DNA of 64,000 bases from Lepus europaeus (taxonomy: Eukaryota; Chordata; Mammalia; Lagomorpha; Leporidae), in the NCBI RefSeq assembly GCF_033115175.1, contig NC_084829.1, positions 16,566,496-16,630,495 on the forward strand, written 5' to 3'. Shown piece by piece: positions 45,801-56,962 of this stretch. Both the position numbers and the translations under genes were made by a program. Below the pieces are notes generated by a model, which worked only from the letters and a program-made list of their open reading frames with translations, searched no databases and was not told where the DNA came from. How positions within the stretch are numbered: the stretch's first letter is position 1; every line of letters starts with the position of its first letter.

Positions 45801-46399
45801 AAATGAGACCAGCAGTAGAACTGACCAGTCAGCCTACAGATCCTGAGAAACTGTTTTCAGTCACTAAATTTAGGGTTTCCTTTAAGATAACTGAAACAGT
45901 ACACACGTGTCAAGTTCCTTTTCTCTCTCTCCTTGCTTTCTCCTTTTGTGGTCTCTATCACAATGTCAATATCTGTCTCTTCCAAAACCACCCAAATCTC
46001 TGTCTGGTTCTAACTGACCTTTTACTTCCCTGACCTACAACTTGAAATGCCGGCAGGATACCTCCAGCTATAGGATTCTCCTGCACTATAATTTCAGTAG
46101 ATCCCAAACTGAAATCCCCTCAAGGCTGTATTTCGCCATATATTTGTCCATTTCTATTCCTATCTGCCATCTTCCATGCATTTAGGATTAAAATCAGTCT
46201 ATAGTCAAGTCTTTATACAAATTGCCTCTTTCAGCTGTTCTTTCCTTTTATCCTACTATTAGTTTAATTCACTAGGACAATAATTTTCTGTGTGATAGAC
46301 CTGCTTGAGTCCCCTCTCTATATGGTCACAGGATTACTAGTTTCTCAATGCACAATTCTGACAACATTCAACACACTTCCTGTGACACTACGAAATATT
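45801..46399. other. Unassigned sequence after the retrocopy
   Basis: AT-rich with L2-like composition. No gene seen. Confidence 0.4.
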
Positions 46400-47085
46400 T
46401 ACTTGGTCTTTGTCCTCAAATCCGTGGAATCTTGGAAGTGAGGGTGTCTCTTTGTATGCTTAGGATCAACTGACAGCTGGAAGCTCCCAGGTAGCTTCAG
46501 GATGGGGGTGGTCACCAGAAGACTGAGGCAACATTAGCGTGCTGGGACTTCCAGCTCCAGCCCAGCCTCAGGGGAGTGGAGACAGGCTGAAGGTTGAGTT
46601 AATGGCCAAGAGCCAATGACTTAATCTCTGTAATGAAGGCTCCTCAACCCACAAGGAGAGGATTTGGGGACCTGCTGGACAGCAGAACATGTGGAGAGTG
46701 GTGTGCTCAAAGGGCCTGGATACTCCATGCCCCTTCTCGCATACTTTGCCCTGTGCAACTCTTCATCCATATCACTGGGAAAACCCTTTGCAATATACCA
46801 GTAAACACTGTATGCTTTCCTGAGTTCTGTGAGCCACCCTAGGAAATGAACCAAATCCAAAGAGAGGGTAATGGAAACACGGTTTACAACCAGTCCGTCA
46901 GAAGCACAATAAAACCACCTGGGGCTTATGGCTAACATAGGGAAGTGGGGCGCAGTCCTCTTGAGACTGAGCCCTCAACCCGTGGGATGTCACTCTCTCT
47001 CCAGGTAGAACATGTCACATGTGACTTGAATTAGAGGACACACACTCAGCTGGTGTCTGCTGCAGAACTCACTGTTTGGTTACCT
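46400..47085 (+). mobile_element. ERV LTR, copy A
   Basis: Contains landmarks shared with the LTR at 51.97-52.61 kb: GCTTCAGGATGGGGGTGGTC, CTGGACAGCAGAA, TTCCTGAGTTCTGTGAGCC and a GGGATGTCACTCTCTCTCCA end. It is strongly diverged from the second copy. The family resembles mammalian ERVL-type LTRs; exact family not assigned. Confidence 0.65.
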
Positions 47086-47779
47086 GTCAGGGCAAACGTC
47101 AAGCAGGAAGAAGGCTTCTGTGTTGACTGTGGTGGTGTGAGTGCAAGGTTTGCTTTTCCTATCAACCTTCTCAAAGAACGTCTGAATACTGCTCCTTGGA
47201 TGAAATTCAATCCCCCAGGTTCAATTTATCACTCAACTTTTCGAGTGCCTCATTATTTTCAGACATACTGCTAAGTCCTCATTTAAATTCACCTCTCCCT
47301 TCACGAAAGTCACTGCCATGCTGGCCACTCCACAAATCTCCATCTTCTCTATCCTTTATACCACCACTGTGCTTCCAATGGTAAATTCCCAACTCCTGTC
47401 CACATTTACAACCTTCCCTGAAAACCCCCAAGCCCAAAGTACAGACCGGGAAAACTATTCTGTCTCTAGGCCACGCAGGTGGAGGTGGGGTGTACCATAC
47501 AAACCTGAACCCACCCCCCTCTCTCCATTTCACTTCACCCCAACATGCTCCTTAACACAGGAGCTTATATACTCTAAGAGCCCGGCACGTACCTGGTAGT
47601 CAACAAACACTGCTGGACTTCTTGACGAAGGCACGCAGATGCACCCGAGATGCCAGTAGCCAGGGCACCCTCGGGCGGAGGGGGCGGGCTGTATCTAAGA
47701 CTGCACCCCTGCACCTTGCATAGAGCCTGGCACACGGTAGACACTCAATACGCGTGTGTGTTTAACTGCTGGCTAACAG
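47086..47779. other. L2/MIR-like sequence left of the CpG island
   Basis: Includes TAGAGCCTGGCACACGGTAG, a MIR or L2 end. Short ORFs here carry no domain. Confidence 0.45.
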
Positions 47780-48190
47780 ACCATTAAAGTTTAGGGACTG
47801 TACACAACAAAGATGTAGCCGACCTCGCGAAAGGCTCGTCCCCACCGGAACGCGGAGGCCCGGGAGGTGCCGGCCAGTCTCCCCAGAGGCCGTGCCGCGG
47901 CGTCTCGCTGGCCGGGTGAGTCTCCCCGGGGCTCTCTGCGACGAGGACAAGGGCCGAGAGCGCTTCTCACACCTACAGCCGGGAGTCAACGGTCTCTGGT
48001 CTCCCGGTGCCGGCACTCAACGCGCAGCTTCCGGCGGCTCGCGCCTCTCTAGGAGCGCGGCCGCTCCTCTCTGTGGTGCGTCGGGCGGAGCGCCGCCGCC
48101 ACGCCCGCCCGCGCCGGGCCTCGGCCAACGCGCGACGCCCTGGGCACCGGCACGGCCCGAGCGCGTCACGCGTTTACGGAGGGGCTTTCA
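47780..48190 (-). promoter_or_regulatory. PGBD1: CpG island, probable PGBD1 promoter
   Basis: Dense CpG sequence about 5 kb upstream of the PGBD1 SCAN exon on the minus strand. It is the only CpG island between PGBD1 and ZSCAN26. ORFs within it are low-complexity Arg/Pro/Ala shadows. The noncoding first exon was not defined. Confidence 0.6.
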
Positions 48191-48529
48191 GTTAAAACGC
48201 GACAGAATAGCAAACACAAAGAGTAAACTCGTTCTTCGGGAGTCTTCACAGAAATGGATAAGATCAATCAATAAATCAGGTCAGCGACCTGTACAAATTA
48301 TTTTATGCAGATTATATATGTAAAGAATCAATTTGTGCGAAGATGGTAAAATGAGAAGTGCCTCATTCCCCAGAGTTAACCATTGTAAATGTTTTGTGCC
48401 TATCTACCCAGGTCCCTACCTGCCATATAGCATTTAATAAACCTCTTGTTTGGTGAAAAAGTACTCATGTATATATATTTTAAAACGCTTCACGGGATCA
48501 CAATTTAATTTTGCAGCCCACAAAACATT

Positions 48530-48830
48530 TTTTTTTAATACTTATTTATTTAAAGGCAGAGTTACACAGAGAGAGGAGAGACAGATCTTCCATCTACTGG
48601 TTCACTCCCCAGATGGCCGCTATGGCCAGGAACCAGGAACCCGGAACCAGGAACCAGGAGCTTCATCTGAGTCTCCCTAAGCACTTGGGCCATCATCTGC
48701 TGCTTCCCCAGGGCGCATTAGCAGGGAGCTGGATTGGAAGTGGAGCAACTGGGACTCGAATCAGTGATGACACAGAATCCTGGCAAAGCAGGCTGCAGCT
48801 TTAACCTGCTGCACCACAGCACCAGCCCCC
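48530..48830 (-). mobile_element. C-SINE
   Basis: Minus copy between CCCACAAAACATT and CCCACAACTTATT, with an internal GGAACCAGGAACC micro-duplication. Confidence 0.92.
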
Positions 48831-49026
48831 ACAACTTATTCTTTAACAGCTAAATAGTATTCCATTGTACCGGCATACCTTAATTTACTTAATATCCCTG
48901 TTAATGTACAAGCTATTCTGTAGGCAACAGCATTCCATCTGTACTTTCTTTTGTGAATTCATTTCTAGGATAAACAATTGCACCAGTGCACCTGTTCAAA
49001 GGGCGTGTGCATTTGAAATTTTGGTA

Positions 49027-49312
49027 TACAGGGGCATGTGTTTAGCACAGCAGTTAACATGCCCACATTCCACATCAGAAAATCTGGGTTTGAGCCTTGG
49101 CTTCTTTTCTGATTCCAGGTTCCTGCTGATATGCACTTGGGAGGCAGCGGAACTAGGGTACCTGCTACCCACATGAGAGACTCAGAGTTCTGAATTTCTG
49201 CTTTCAGTCTGCCCCAGCTCTGGCTGTTGCAGGCATGTTGTAGAATGAACCAACAGATGGAAGCTCTTTCTCTGTCTCTTACTGTCTCTCAAACTAAAAT
49301 TAAAATTTAAAA
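49027..49312 (+). mobile_element. Old C-SINE-related element
   Basis: Diverged copy: AGCACAGCAGTTAACATGCC head and ACTGTCTCTCAAACTAAAAT end. Confidence 0.75.
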
Positions 49313-49471
49313 ATACAATTTTCAAGGACACTGCTCTTTAAGAATAAAAGGAAACTCTAGTGGAAAAATTAGCAAAGGAGGTGAACATGCCTTGTCATAA
49401 AGTCAAAATTATAAATGACCAATTAACATGTAAAAGGATACTCAATTCAGTAATAAAAATATAAAACATCA

Positions 49472-49722
49472 GGGGCCGGCATTGTGGCACCACTGGCCCT
49501 ATATGAGAGTGCCAGTTCAAGTCCAGCTACTCTGCTTTTGATCCAACTCTCTGCTAATGCATTTGGGAAAGAAGCAAATGATGGCCCAAGTACTGAGATC
49601 CTGTCACCCCTGTGGGAGACCTGGATGGAGTTCCATGTTCTTGGCTTCGGCCTGTCCCAGCCCTGGCACTCTCTCTTTCATTCTGCATTTCAAATAAGTC
49701 ATTAAACAAAAATTTTAAAAAT
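49472..49722 (+). mobile_element. C-SINE with internal deletions
   Basis: Head GGGGCCGGCATTGTGGCACC, then a shortened body; flanked by ATAAAACAYC-like duplications. Confidence 0.88.
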
Positions 49723-49859
49723 TATAAAACACCCTTTAGAAATGGATGTGTAACCACACAGAACACATCTTCCTTTTCTGTTTCACAGTCTACTTGGGAT
49801 GAGACTTCTGCAACTGTAAAGTACATCCTCTTTTCCTTTTCACGTTTGAACTGACAAAA

Positions 49860-50230
49860 GCCAACTGCTAATCTCTTGGCTGATCAGAATGTTTGTTCAA
49901 CAGATGCAGGCTTAAGAAGTTCAGGAGCTGACTGCAGGGAGATGCATGGAATATAGGAACACCAACCCAAAACCAAGTTTCATACCAGTCTCCACCAAGT
50001 GACATCAGAACCAACCATGGAAATCGATCTGATACCCTCTCCCCAACTCCCCTTTATTCCTTTAAAAGTTCTCTCGCTAACCTGCAAATTAGGAAGAACA
50101 CTTTTTAGAACTAAAGAAGTTCACTCTTCCCCAAGATTGCTGGCTTCTTGAATAAAACTGTTCCCTGGCATCCATTTTCTTGTCTGGTAATTGGCTGCCA
50201 GTGTTGAGCACGCCAGACCTAATCTGAACC
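49860..50230 (+). mobile_element. Possible LTR fragment
   Basis: Includes CAAGATTGCTGGCTTCTTGA followed by an AATAAA and a C/T-rich stretch, resembling the R/U5 part of an ancient ERV1-type LTR. Boundaries and family are uncertain. Confidence 0.35.
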
Positions 50231-50234
50231 TCTA

Positions 50235-51095
50235 GCAGACCTACTGAAGGATATTTGCTTTCTTCTAAGTTCTGGCAGTTATGAATAAACTGCCATGAAT
50301 GTTTGTGTGCAGGGTTGTGTGCAGATGTAAGTCTTCAGATTCTTTGGGCAAATACCAAGGAGGACAGTTACCGGGTCACATGGTAAGACTACATGTAGTT
50401 GTCTAAGAAACTGCCAAACTCTTCCAAAGTGGCTGTACCATTTTGCATCCCTACCAGCAATGAATGAGAGTTCCTGGTGTTCAACACCCATGTCAGCAGA
50501 TGGTGTTAGTATTCTGGATTTTGGTATGTGCTACTACTTATATAATTGTATCTCATTTTTGTTATTGTTGTTAAAGATTTATTTATTTCAAAGGCAGAAT
50601 GACAGAGAGAGGAAGAGACAGAATAAGAGAGATTTCCATCTGCTGGTTCCACAAATTCCCACAACATCCAGGGGGGTGGGTGGTCTAGGCAAAGCAAGGA
50701 GCCAAGAACTCCATCTGGGTCTCCCATATAAGTGGCAGGAATTCAAGTGCTTGGACCATCATCTGCTGCCTCCTAGGAAGATTAGCAGGAAACTGGTTTA
50801 AAAACATAGATTGGCAAGAACTTGAACCAACTACTCCAATTTGGGATGTGCAAATCCCAAATTGTGGCTTACCCTGCTACACCACAACACTAGCCTCCAT
50901 CATATCTTTTGTTTTAATTTCATTTCTCAGCAGATGTAAGATTTGGTTATCTTTTCATATGTGCACTTGCCATCTGACCATCTTCCTTAATGGGCATTCT
51001 GCTGTCTTTGGGTCATTTAAAATTGCATTGCTTTCTTATTGTTGTGTTTTAATAGTTCTTTGTATTTTGGTTAACAGTCCTTTAATAGACATGTC
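50235..51095 (+). mobile_element. L1M LINE 3' fragment, interrupted by a C-SINE
   Basis: Shows the typical L1 landmarks: GCAGTTATGAATAAACTGCC, CAAATACCAAGGAGG, AAAGTGGCTGTACCATTTTG, then after the SINE TTATCTTTTCATATGTGCAC and TCTTATTGTTGTGTTTTAAT. The C-SINE at 50573-50897 splits it. Confidence 0.8.
50573..50897 (-). mobile_element. C-SINE inserted in L1M
   Basis: Splits the L1M 3' fragment at 50.2-51.1 kb. Confidence 0.92.
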
Positions 51096-51224
51096 TTTTG
51101 GTGTTGTAAATCCAGAAAATGGAATATTACATAGTGCTAAAAAAGAAATGGACTATCAAGCCACGAAAAGACATGGTAGAAACCTAAGTGCAAACAAGTA
51201 TTACTAAGTAAAGAAACCAATCTT

Positions 51225-51285
51225 AAAAGGCTATATACATATATAGCCATATATATATATATATAGTCACATATATGACATTTTT
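51225..51285 (+). repeat. (TA)n-rich tract
   Basis: Repeated TATATA units interrupted by AGCCA and CACA. Confidence 0.8.
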
Positions 51286-51448
51286 GGGAAAAGGTAAAAG
51301 TATAGGTTATTGGGCAGAGAAAGATGAACAGTTGAAGCTCAGGATTTCTAGGGCAATGAAACTACTCTGTATGAAACTGTAATGGTGAATAGGCTTTATC
51401 ATATATTTGTCTAAATCCATAAAATGTACATCAAGAATGAGCGTTAGG

Positions 51449-51761
51449 GGTTAGCACTGTGGCATAGCGTGTAGAGCCATGCCCTGCAGTGCCGGCATCC
51501 CATATGGGCACCAGTTCGAGTCCTGGCTGCTCCACTTCCGATCCAGCTCTCTGTCATGGCCTGGGAAAGCAGCAGAAGATGGCCCAAGTCCTTGGGTCCC
51601 TGCACCTGCGTAGGAGATCCAAAAGAAGCTTGAGGCTCCTGGCTTTGGATCAGCACAGCTCTGGCCATTGCAGCCATTTGGGGAGTGAACCAGCCGATGG
51701 AAGACCTTTCTCTGCCTCTGCCTTTCAAATAAATAAATAAATCTTAAAAAAAAAAAAAAGA
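51449..51761 (+). mobile_element. C-SINE, full length
   Basis: Flanked by GAATGAGCGTTA and GAGTGAGCGTTA. Confidence 0.95.
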
Positions 51762-51974
51762 GTGAGCGTTAATGCAAACTATGATCTTTGGGTGATGATG
51801 AATAAATACAGGTTCATCAATTGTTAACAAATGTACAACTCTGGTAGGGGATGTTGACAATAGAGCAGTGGGATATTGTAAAGTTTAGTCTTTGACCCTA
51901 TTTCCTGGTTTACAACTCCTTATATCCTGAGACTCTCCCAAATGGTAATGTCTTTTGTACTTAAATTATCTTAC

Positions 51975-52612
51975 AATGGCCTGGTACTCCCCATGTAGCA
52001 TCAGAATGGGGGCTGGTCACCAGAAAGACCAATGCACTATTAGAGGGTTGGGACTTTCCACCTACCCCTCAACTACAAGGAGGGGGTTGGAGCTGAAGGT
52101 TGAGTTGATGCCCAGCGGCCCATGATTTAATCAACTATGCTTATTTAATGAATCCCCCACAAGAACCCATAAAGAAAAGGCCCAGAGAGCTTCTGGACAG
52201 CAGAATACATGGAGTCTTGTTGAAATATTAGTAACACATCACCGGGTACAGTCCACAAGCTCCAAAGGGATGGAAGTTCCTCAGGATCCTTCCACATCTA
52301 ACTGTATCTATCTCTTCATCTGACTGCTTATTTGAATCCTTTAAAATACCCTTTATAATAAACTGGTAAATCTAAATACAGTGCTTTCCTGAGTTTTGTG
52401 AACCACTCTAACAAATTAATTGAAACTAAGGAAACCCTATGTAACCACTTGGTCAGAAGTTCTGACAGCCCAGACTTACAACTGGTTTCTAGTGGGGGCA
52501 ATCTTGTGGGACAGAGCCTCAACACGTGGGATGGATCTGATGCTATCTCCAAGTAGTGTCATAATAGAGTTAGGGATCATCTAGTTGGTCTCCACTGCAG
52601 AAATGCTTGCTT
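51975..52612 (+). mobile_element. ERV LTR, copy B (same family as copy A)
   Basis: Shares the landmark order of copy A, with an AATAAA near 52357 followed by CCTGAGTTTTGTGAACCACT. The two copies are about 5 kb apart in direct orientation, but nothing retroviral was recognised between them. Confidence 0.65.
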
Positions 52613-52853
52613 GCTTATAGGGAGACATTCCCACACACCTTGTGAGGTCACAAAAGCAGCCTGATGAAGAGATAGATACAGCCAGATGTGGAAGGATCCT
52701 GAGTGCAGGAGCTTCCATCCCTTTGGAGCTGGTGGGCTGTACCCATTGATGTGTTATTAATATTTCAACAAGACTCCATGTATTCTGCTGTCCAGAAGCT
52801 CTCTGGGCCTTTTCTTTATGGGTTTTTGTGGGGGATTCATTGAATAAGCATAG
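52135..52853 (+). repeat. Long inverted repeat built from LTR copy B (arms 52135-52328 and 52655-52853)
   Basis: The right arm is the reverse complement of the left arm. By hand alignment about 12 mismatches and one indel of about 5 nt separate arms of 194 and 199 nt, giving near 94% identity. The 326-bp spacer is the rest of LTR copy B. The arms match far better than LTR copies A and B match each other, so a local inverted duplication is more likely than two insertions. Confidence 0.85.
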
Positions 52854-53267
52854 TAGGGGAAATTGAATCTCTTTCTTTTAATTCAGGAAGGCTATGCATA
52901 TGTGGAAGCAGGAGGTATATGGGAAATCTCCATACCACCCCTCTAGTTTTATTGTGAAAAAAACTGCTCTAAAAAAACAAAGTCTACTTTTAAAAAGCAA
53001 TCCATTTTTATACTCAAAAGATTGTCAAAAATTCAAAAGCATAACTGGCAGAGTTGATGTGGGTGTGGAAAATTGAGCGTTTTTACAGATTGCTAATAGG
53101 ATGTACATATTAGTATATTTCTGGAGGGATTTCTAGCAAATTCATCAAAACTTTTAGGAAATATGTTTATCTTTTGTCTCAGCTCTCATTATGAGAATTG
53201 AGTGAAGGAAAGGAATGCAACAAATAAGCTAAGTTGAATGCTCTATGTTTAGGAATGTCCCTGGTTG
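52854..53267. other. AT-rich, possibly LINE-derived
   Basis: No clear family or gene. Confidence 0.35.
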
Positions 53268-53560
53268 GGGCTTCTATTGTGTTGCATGTAAAGCCGCTAC
53301 CTGCAATGCTGACATCCCATGTGGGTGCCAGTTGGTGTCCCGGCTGCTCCAATTCCAATCCAGCTCCCTGCTAATGTGCCTGGGAAAAGCAGCAGAGGAT
53401 GGTCCAAGTGTTTGGGCCCCTGCTGCCCACATGGGAGACCTAGATGATGCTCCTGGCTCCTGGCTTCACTGTAGCCATTAAGGGAGTAAACCAGCAGATG
53501 GAAGATTGATCTCTCTCTCTGTAACTCTGCTTTCAAAATGAGTAAGTTAATTTTTTGAAA
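53268..53560 (+). mobile_element. C-SINE, older
   Basis: Head altered (GGGGCTTCTATTGTGTTGCA), body clear to the CT-rich stretch. Confidence 0.88.
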
Positions 53561-53679
53561 GTTCCTGGAATATTCTTTATGGTGACAGAACTATAAATAA
53601 TTCAAATAACAGTAGGGACAAAGACCATGGAATATTGTGAAGAGTTTTAATGATCTGCATATCTTTTCTTAATATTTTA

Positions 53680-53870
53680 TTGTTTTATTTTTATTTGAAA
53701 GGCAGAGACAGAGATCTTCCATCCTCTGGTCAACTCCCTAAATATTATCACCAGCCAGGGCTTGGCCAGACTGAGGCCAGGAGCCCTGAATGCCACCAAG
53801 GTCCCCCATGTGGGTGGCAAAGACCCACACAAAGAAGAATCTGCCACGACTCCTCCTGCCACGCAACCAA
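53680..53870 (-). mobile_element. C-SINE fragment
   Basis: Tail and body only, ending near CACGCAACC; lies just beyond the likely ZSCAN26 poly(A) site. Confidence 0.75.
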
Positions 53871-53984
53871 TCAGCAAGTAATGTCTATTATCTTGGTGAT
53901 GTGTTTGGGGGTGGACTCTCCTAAGCTTAGTGTTCGTCATTACCATGATATTATGGTGCTCACAATATAAAGGCCATAATCTCT

Positions 53985-54842
53985 TAAACTGACTTTATTT
54001 TATTGTTGTACAAACCTTTTACAAAATTTCCAAACAAGCAACATTTTAAAATTGCATCATCAGTATTAAAGGAAAAAAGTCCAACTTTCACCAGCAGTTA
54101 TGGAATAGTGTCAATGCAGTAGCCACTCTACTGGCACTGGGGTCATCAAGTAAGACAGTTGCTACGTGCATTAATTCAGCACAGTTCATTCAAATGTCTC
54201 CTGAAATTTCTTCCATAGTCTAAGTTAAAACTTTGACATAACTTGAATGAGTGAGGTAATGTTGCAGGGTTGGTGGTGGAAAAATGTAAAACAAGAGGTT
54301 AACCCTGAGGGCATGTTCTTTAGTTAACCAGCAAAAAATTGTTTGCTTTCCAAAATGCTTCCACTGACTGTGGAAATGTTCACCATTAACCTATACTTTA
54401 AGATACTTTTGAGAGTGGTAAATTTCTAAAAATCGTTAGTTTTATTTTATAGGAATCTGTTGCTATAGCATAAGTAAAAATACTAACCTGCCCTTCTTAT
54501 AGGTTACATTTTAACCTAAAAATCTGTGACTTGCTGCTGACTTGCAAGCGCTCTCTGTGTGTCGGGAGGCTCTCTACTATCCAGAAACACACGATCATGA
54601 ATTTCTCATGTTAAAGACTCTGAGAAGTCCTGTGGTAGAGAATGGCGTTTAACTTTGGTGCCATAGTATCATCCAGAGTGAAATTATTGTTGTACAAACC
54701 TGATGTCAAGGAAAATAATGGGGAGGGACTTGCTTGGTCCCCAGGAATCCTCTGATGCCAGAGTTGGTCGGAGTAACTTTCCCTAAACTGCTGTTTGGTT
54801 GTCAAATGCATTCTCTCTCATGCTCTACAAGCACAGGCCACC
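53985..54842 (-). other. ZSCAN26: Probable ZSCAN26 3' UTR with tandem poly(A) signals
   Basis: Two overlapping AATAAA hexamers on the minus strand at 54004-53999 and 53999-53994 lie about 840 bp after the stop codon. No C-SINE lies between stop and signals, which fits a constrained UTR. Confidence 0.5.
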
Positions 54843-55744
54843 TCATCCAGCCAGTTTGTCTTTGTGGTGGTATCTCTGATGCTGAAAAAGACCGGACTTC
54901 TGCCGGAAGGCTTCTCCGCATTTATTGCACTCATAAGGTTTTTCCTGGTTGTGGATTCTCACGTGCTGAGAGAGGTGTGAGTTTAGGCGGAAGGCTTTCT
55001 GGCATATGGTACACTTGAAAGGTTTCTCTCCAGTGTGAATCCTGTGATGTCGAATAAGGTCTGAGGTCAAACTGAAGGTCTTCCCACACTCATTACACTG
55101 ATGGCTCTTGGCGTGACTGTGGATTCTCTGATGGTGGGTGAGGAGCAGGGCCTGACTGAAGGTTTTTCCACACTCCTTGCACTCACAGGGCTCCTCTTGA
55201 CTGTGAATTCTCTGGTGGCGATTGAGGTGAGAGCTGCGCCTAAAGTTCTTTCCACAGTGGATACACAGGTAAGGTTTCTCTCCAGTGTGGATTCTGAGGT
55301 GCTCCAGGAGGCCTGCGTTCTGGCTGAAGACATTTCCACACTCCTTGCACTGATAGGGCTTCTCACCAAGATGGATTTTCTGATGTCTGACAAGGTGAGA
55401 ACTCCTCTGAAAGACTTTCCCACACTCAGGACACTGATGACCTTTCTTTCCAGAAAGGATTTCCTGATGTCCAGTAACACTAGAACTCTGACACAGTTCA
55501 GATTCGCTGGGTCTCTCTCTCGTGTGTGCTCGCTCATGTTCAGTCAGATCGGAGTGGCGCATGAATGCCTCCCCACATTCAGAGCATTTGCAGTCGGTCT
55601 TCTGGGTCTTGGCCTGCTGCCTTTCCAAGTCACACTCCTCATCATGAGCCTCTATGGGTTTAGATATTTCCCCAGATGATTCTATTGTTCCACAAGAGTC
55701 TGTCACTATAGCAAGTTCCCCATTCTCAATCCTTGTCTCCTCAC
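54843..55744 (-). CDS. ZSCAN26: ZSCAN26 zinc-finger exon
   Basis: The last coding exon starts after a TTTCAG acceptor and runs 902 nt to a stop at 54845-54843. It carries all eight C2H2 fingers, most with CX2C...HX3H spacing and TGEKP-type linkers. It ends HHKDKLAG. Confidence 0.94.
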
Positions 55745-56918
55745 CTGAAACATTAAAGACAATACCAGTTACTTATTTTCTGGTTCCTGGGGACAGGAAC
55801 TAGAACTAGGTGGAAAATATTTAAATCAAGCCATGTGTAAAACGTAAAAATGTCAAGGTTGTTAGCATTTGGTATTAATAGTGCCAGGCTTTGTGGAAGG
55901 ATGGGGGATTGCAATGGAAGACAACTTATTTTAATGGGTTTAAATTTCATCACGTAATACACAACACAGAAAAACTAGCAAGCAAAGAAATCAGCTGTCT
56001 TGAAGGGCATGACTGTATATTCTTGAAAGTGATTTGCCCCATGCAAAATGAACACAGTAAGGTTAACTGAAGACGCTGGAGCCAACAGGAAAGAATGGAA
56101 TTTCATGGGAAATGAAGAAATGCACTGCTGTCAGGTTTATCGCAGACTAGCTATGTAATCACACAGAGATCATGGACACCCTCTGGGCTCAGGGTCCTCA
56201 CCAATTAATCAAATACATTGGACCCTAAGACCTTGAGGATAACATGGAGTTCATAAAAATGACTGTTATTCATATTCTGCCTCCTCTCTGTTCTGCTCCT
56301 CTTTTCCTAACACTTTCCTGATCTTTTTCAACAGCAGGTACAGAGCTTTTATTTCTCACTGCTGACACAATTTGTTCCTATGTCTCTCCCAACCCAAACC
56401 CCAATACCTCAAGAGACCATGAGCGTATCGAGAGCAGAATCTGCTTTCTCTAGCACACTGTCTGGCACCTAACAGACACTAAACAAATACTTGTTAATTA
56501 ATGGCCTGTGTCCTAAGGGTAAAATTAAATGAAGACAAAATAAAACCTAATCTCAGATACACAGGCTAAAGGATGAGATGGTTGGGCAGCTGGGATAAAG
56601 GTCTTTAAGGGACAGGACCAGCACCGCGGCTCACTAGGCTAATCCTCCGCCTGCGGTGCCAGCACCCTGGTTTCTAATCCTGGTTGGGGTGCCGGATTCT
56701 GTCCTGGTTGCTCCTCTTCTGGTCCAGCTCTCTGCTGTGGCCTGGGAGTGCAGTGGAGGATGGCTCAAGTGCTTGGGCCCTGCACCTGCATGGGAGACCA
56801 GGAGAAAGCACCTGGCTCCTGGCTTTGGATTGGCGCAGCACCGGCCGTAGCGGCCATTTGGGGGGGTGAACCAACGGAAGGAAGGCTTTTCTCTCCATCT
56901 CTCTCTAACTCTGCCTCT

Positions 56919-56962
<44 letters not shown>

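Noticed and set aside
47892-48323. A 143-aa plus-strand ORF at a CpG island
   Set aside because: Low-complexity translation of the presumed PGBD1 promoter; no recognisable domain.
46400-52612. A complete provirus bounded by the two related LTRs
   Set aside because: The LTRs differ strongly, and the interval holds a CpG island, SINEs and LINE sequence with no gag, pol or env.
55101-55679. A 192-aa plus-strand ORF
   Set aside because: Antisense shadow of the ZSCAN26 zinc-finger exon, where repeated finger codons keep the opposite strand open.
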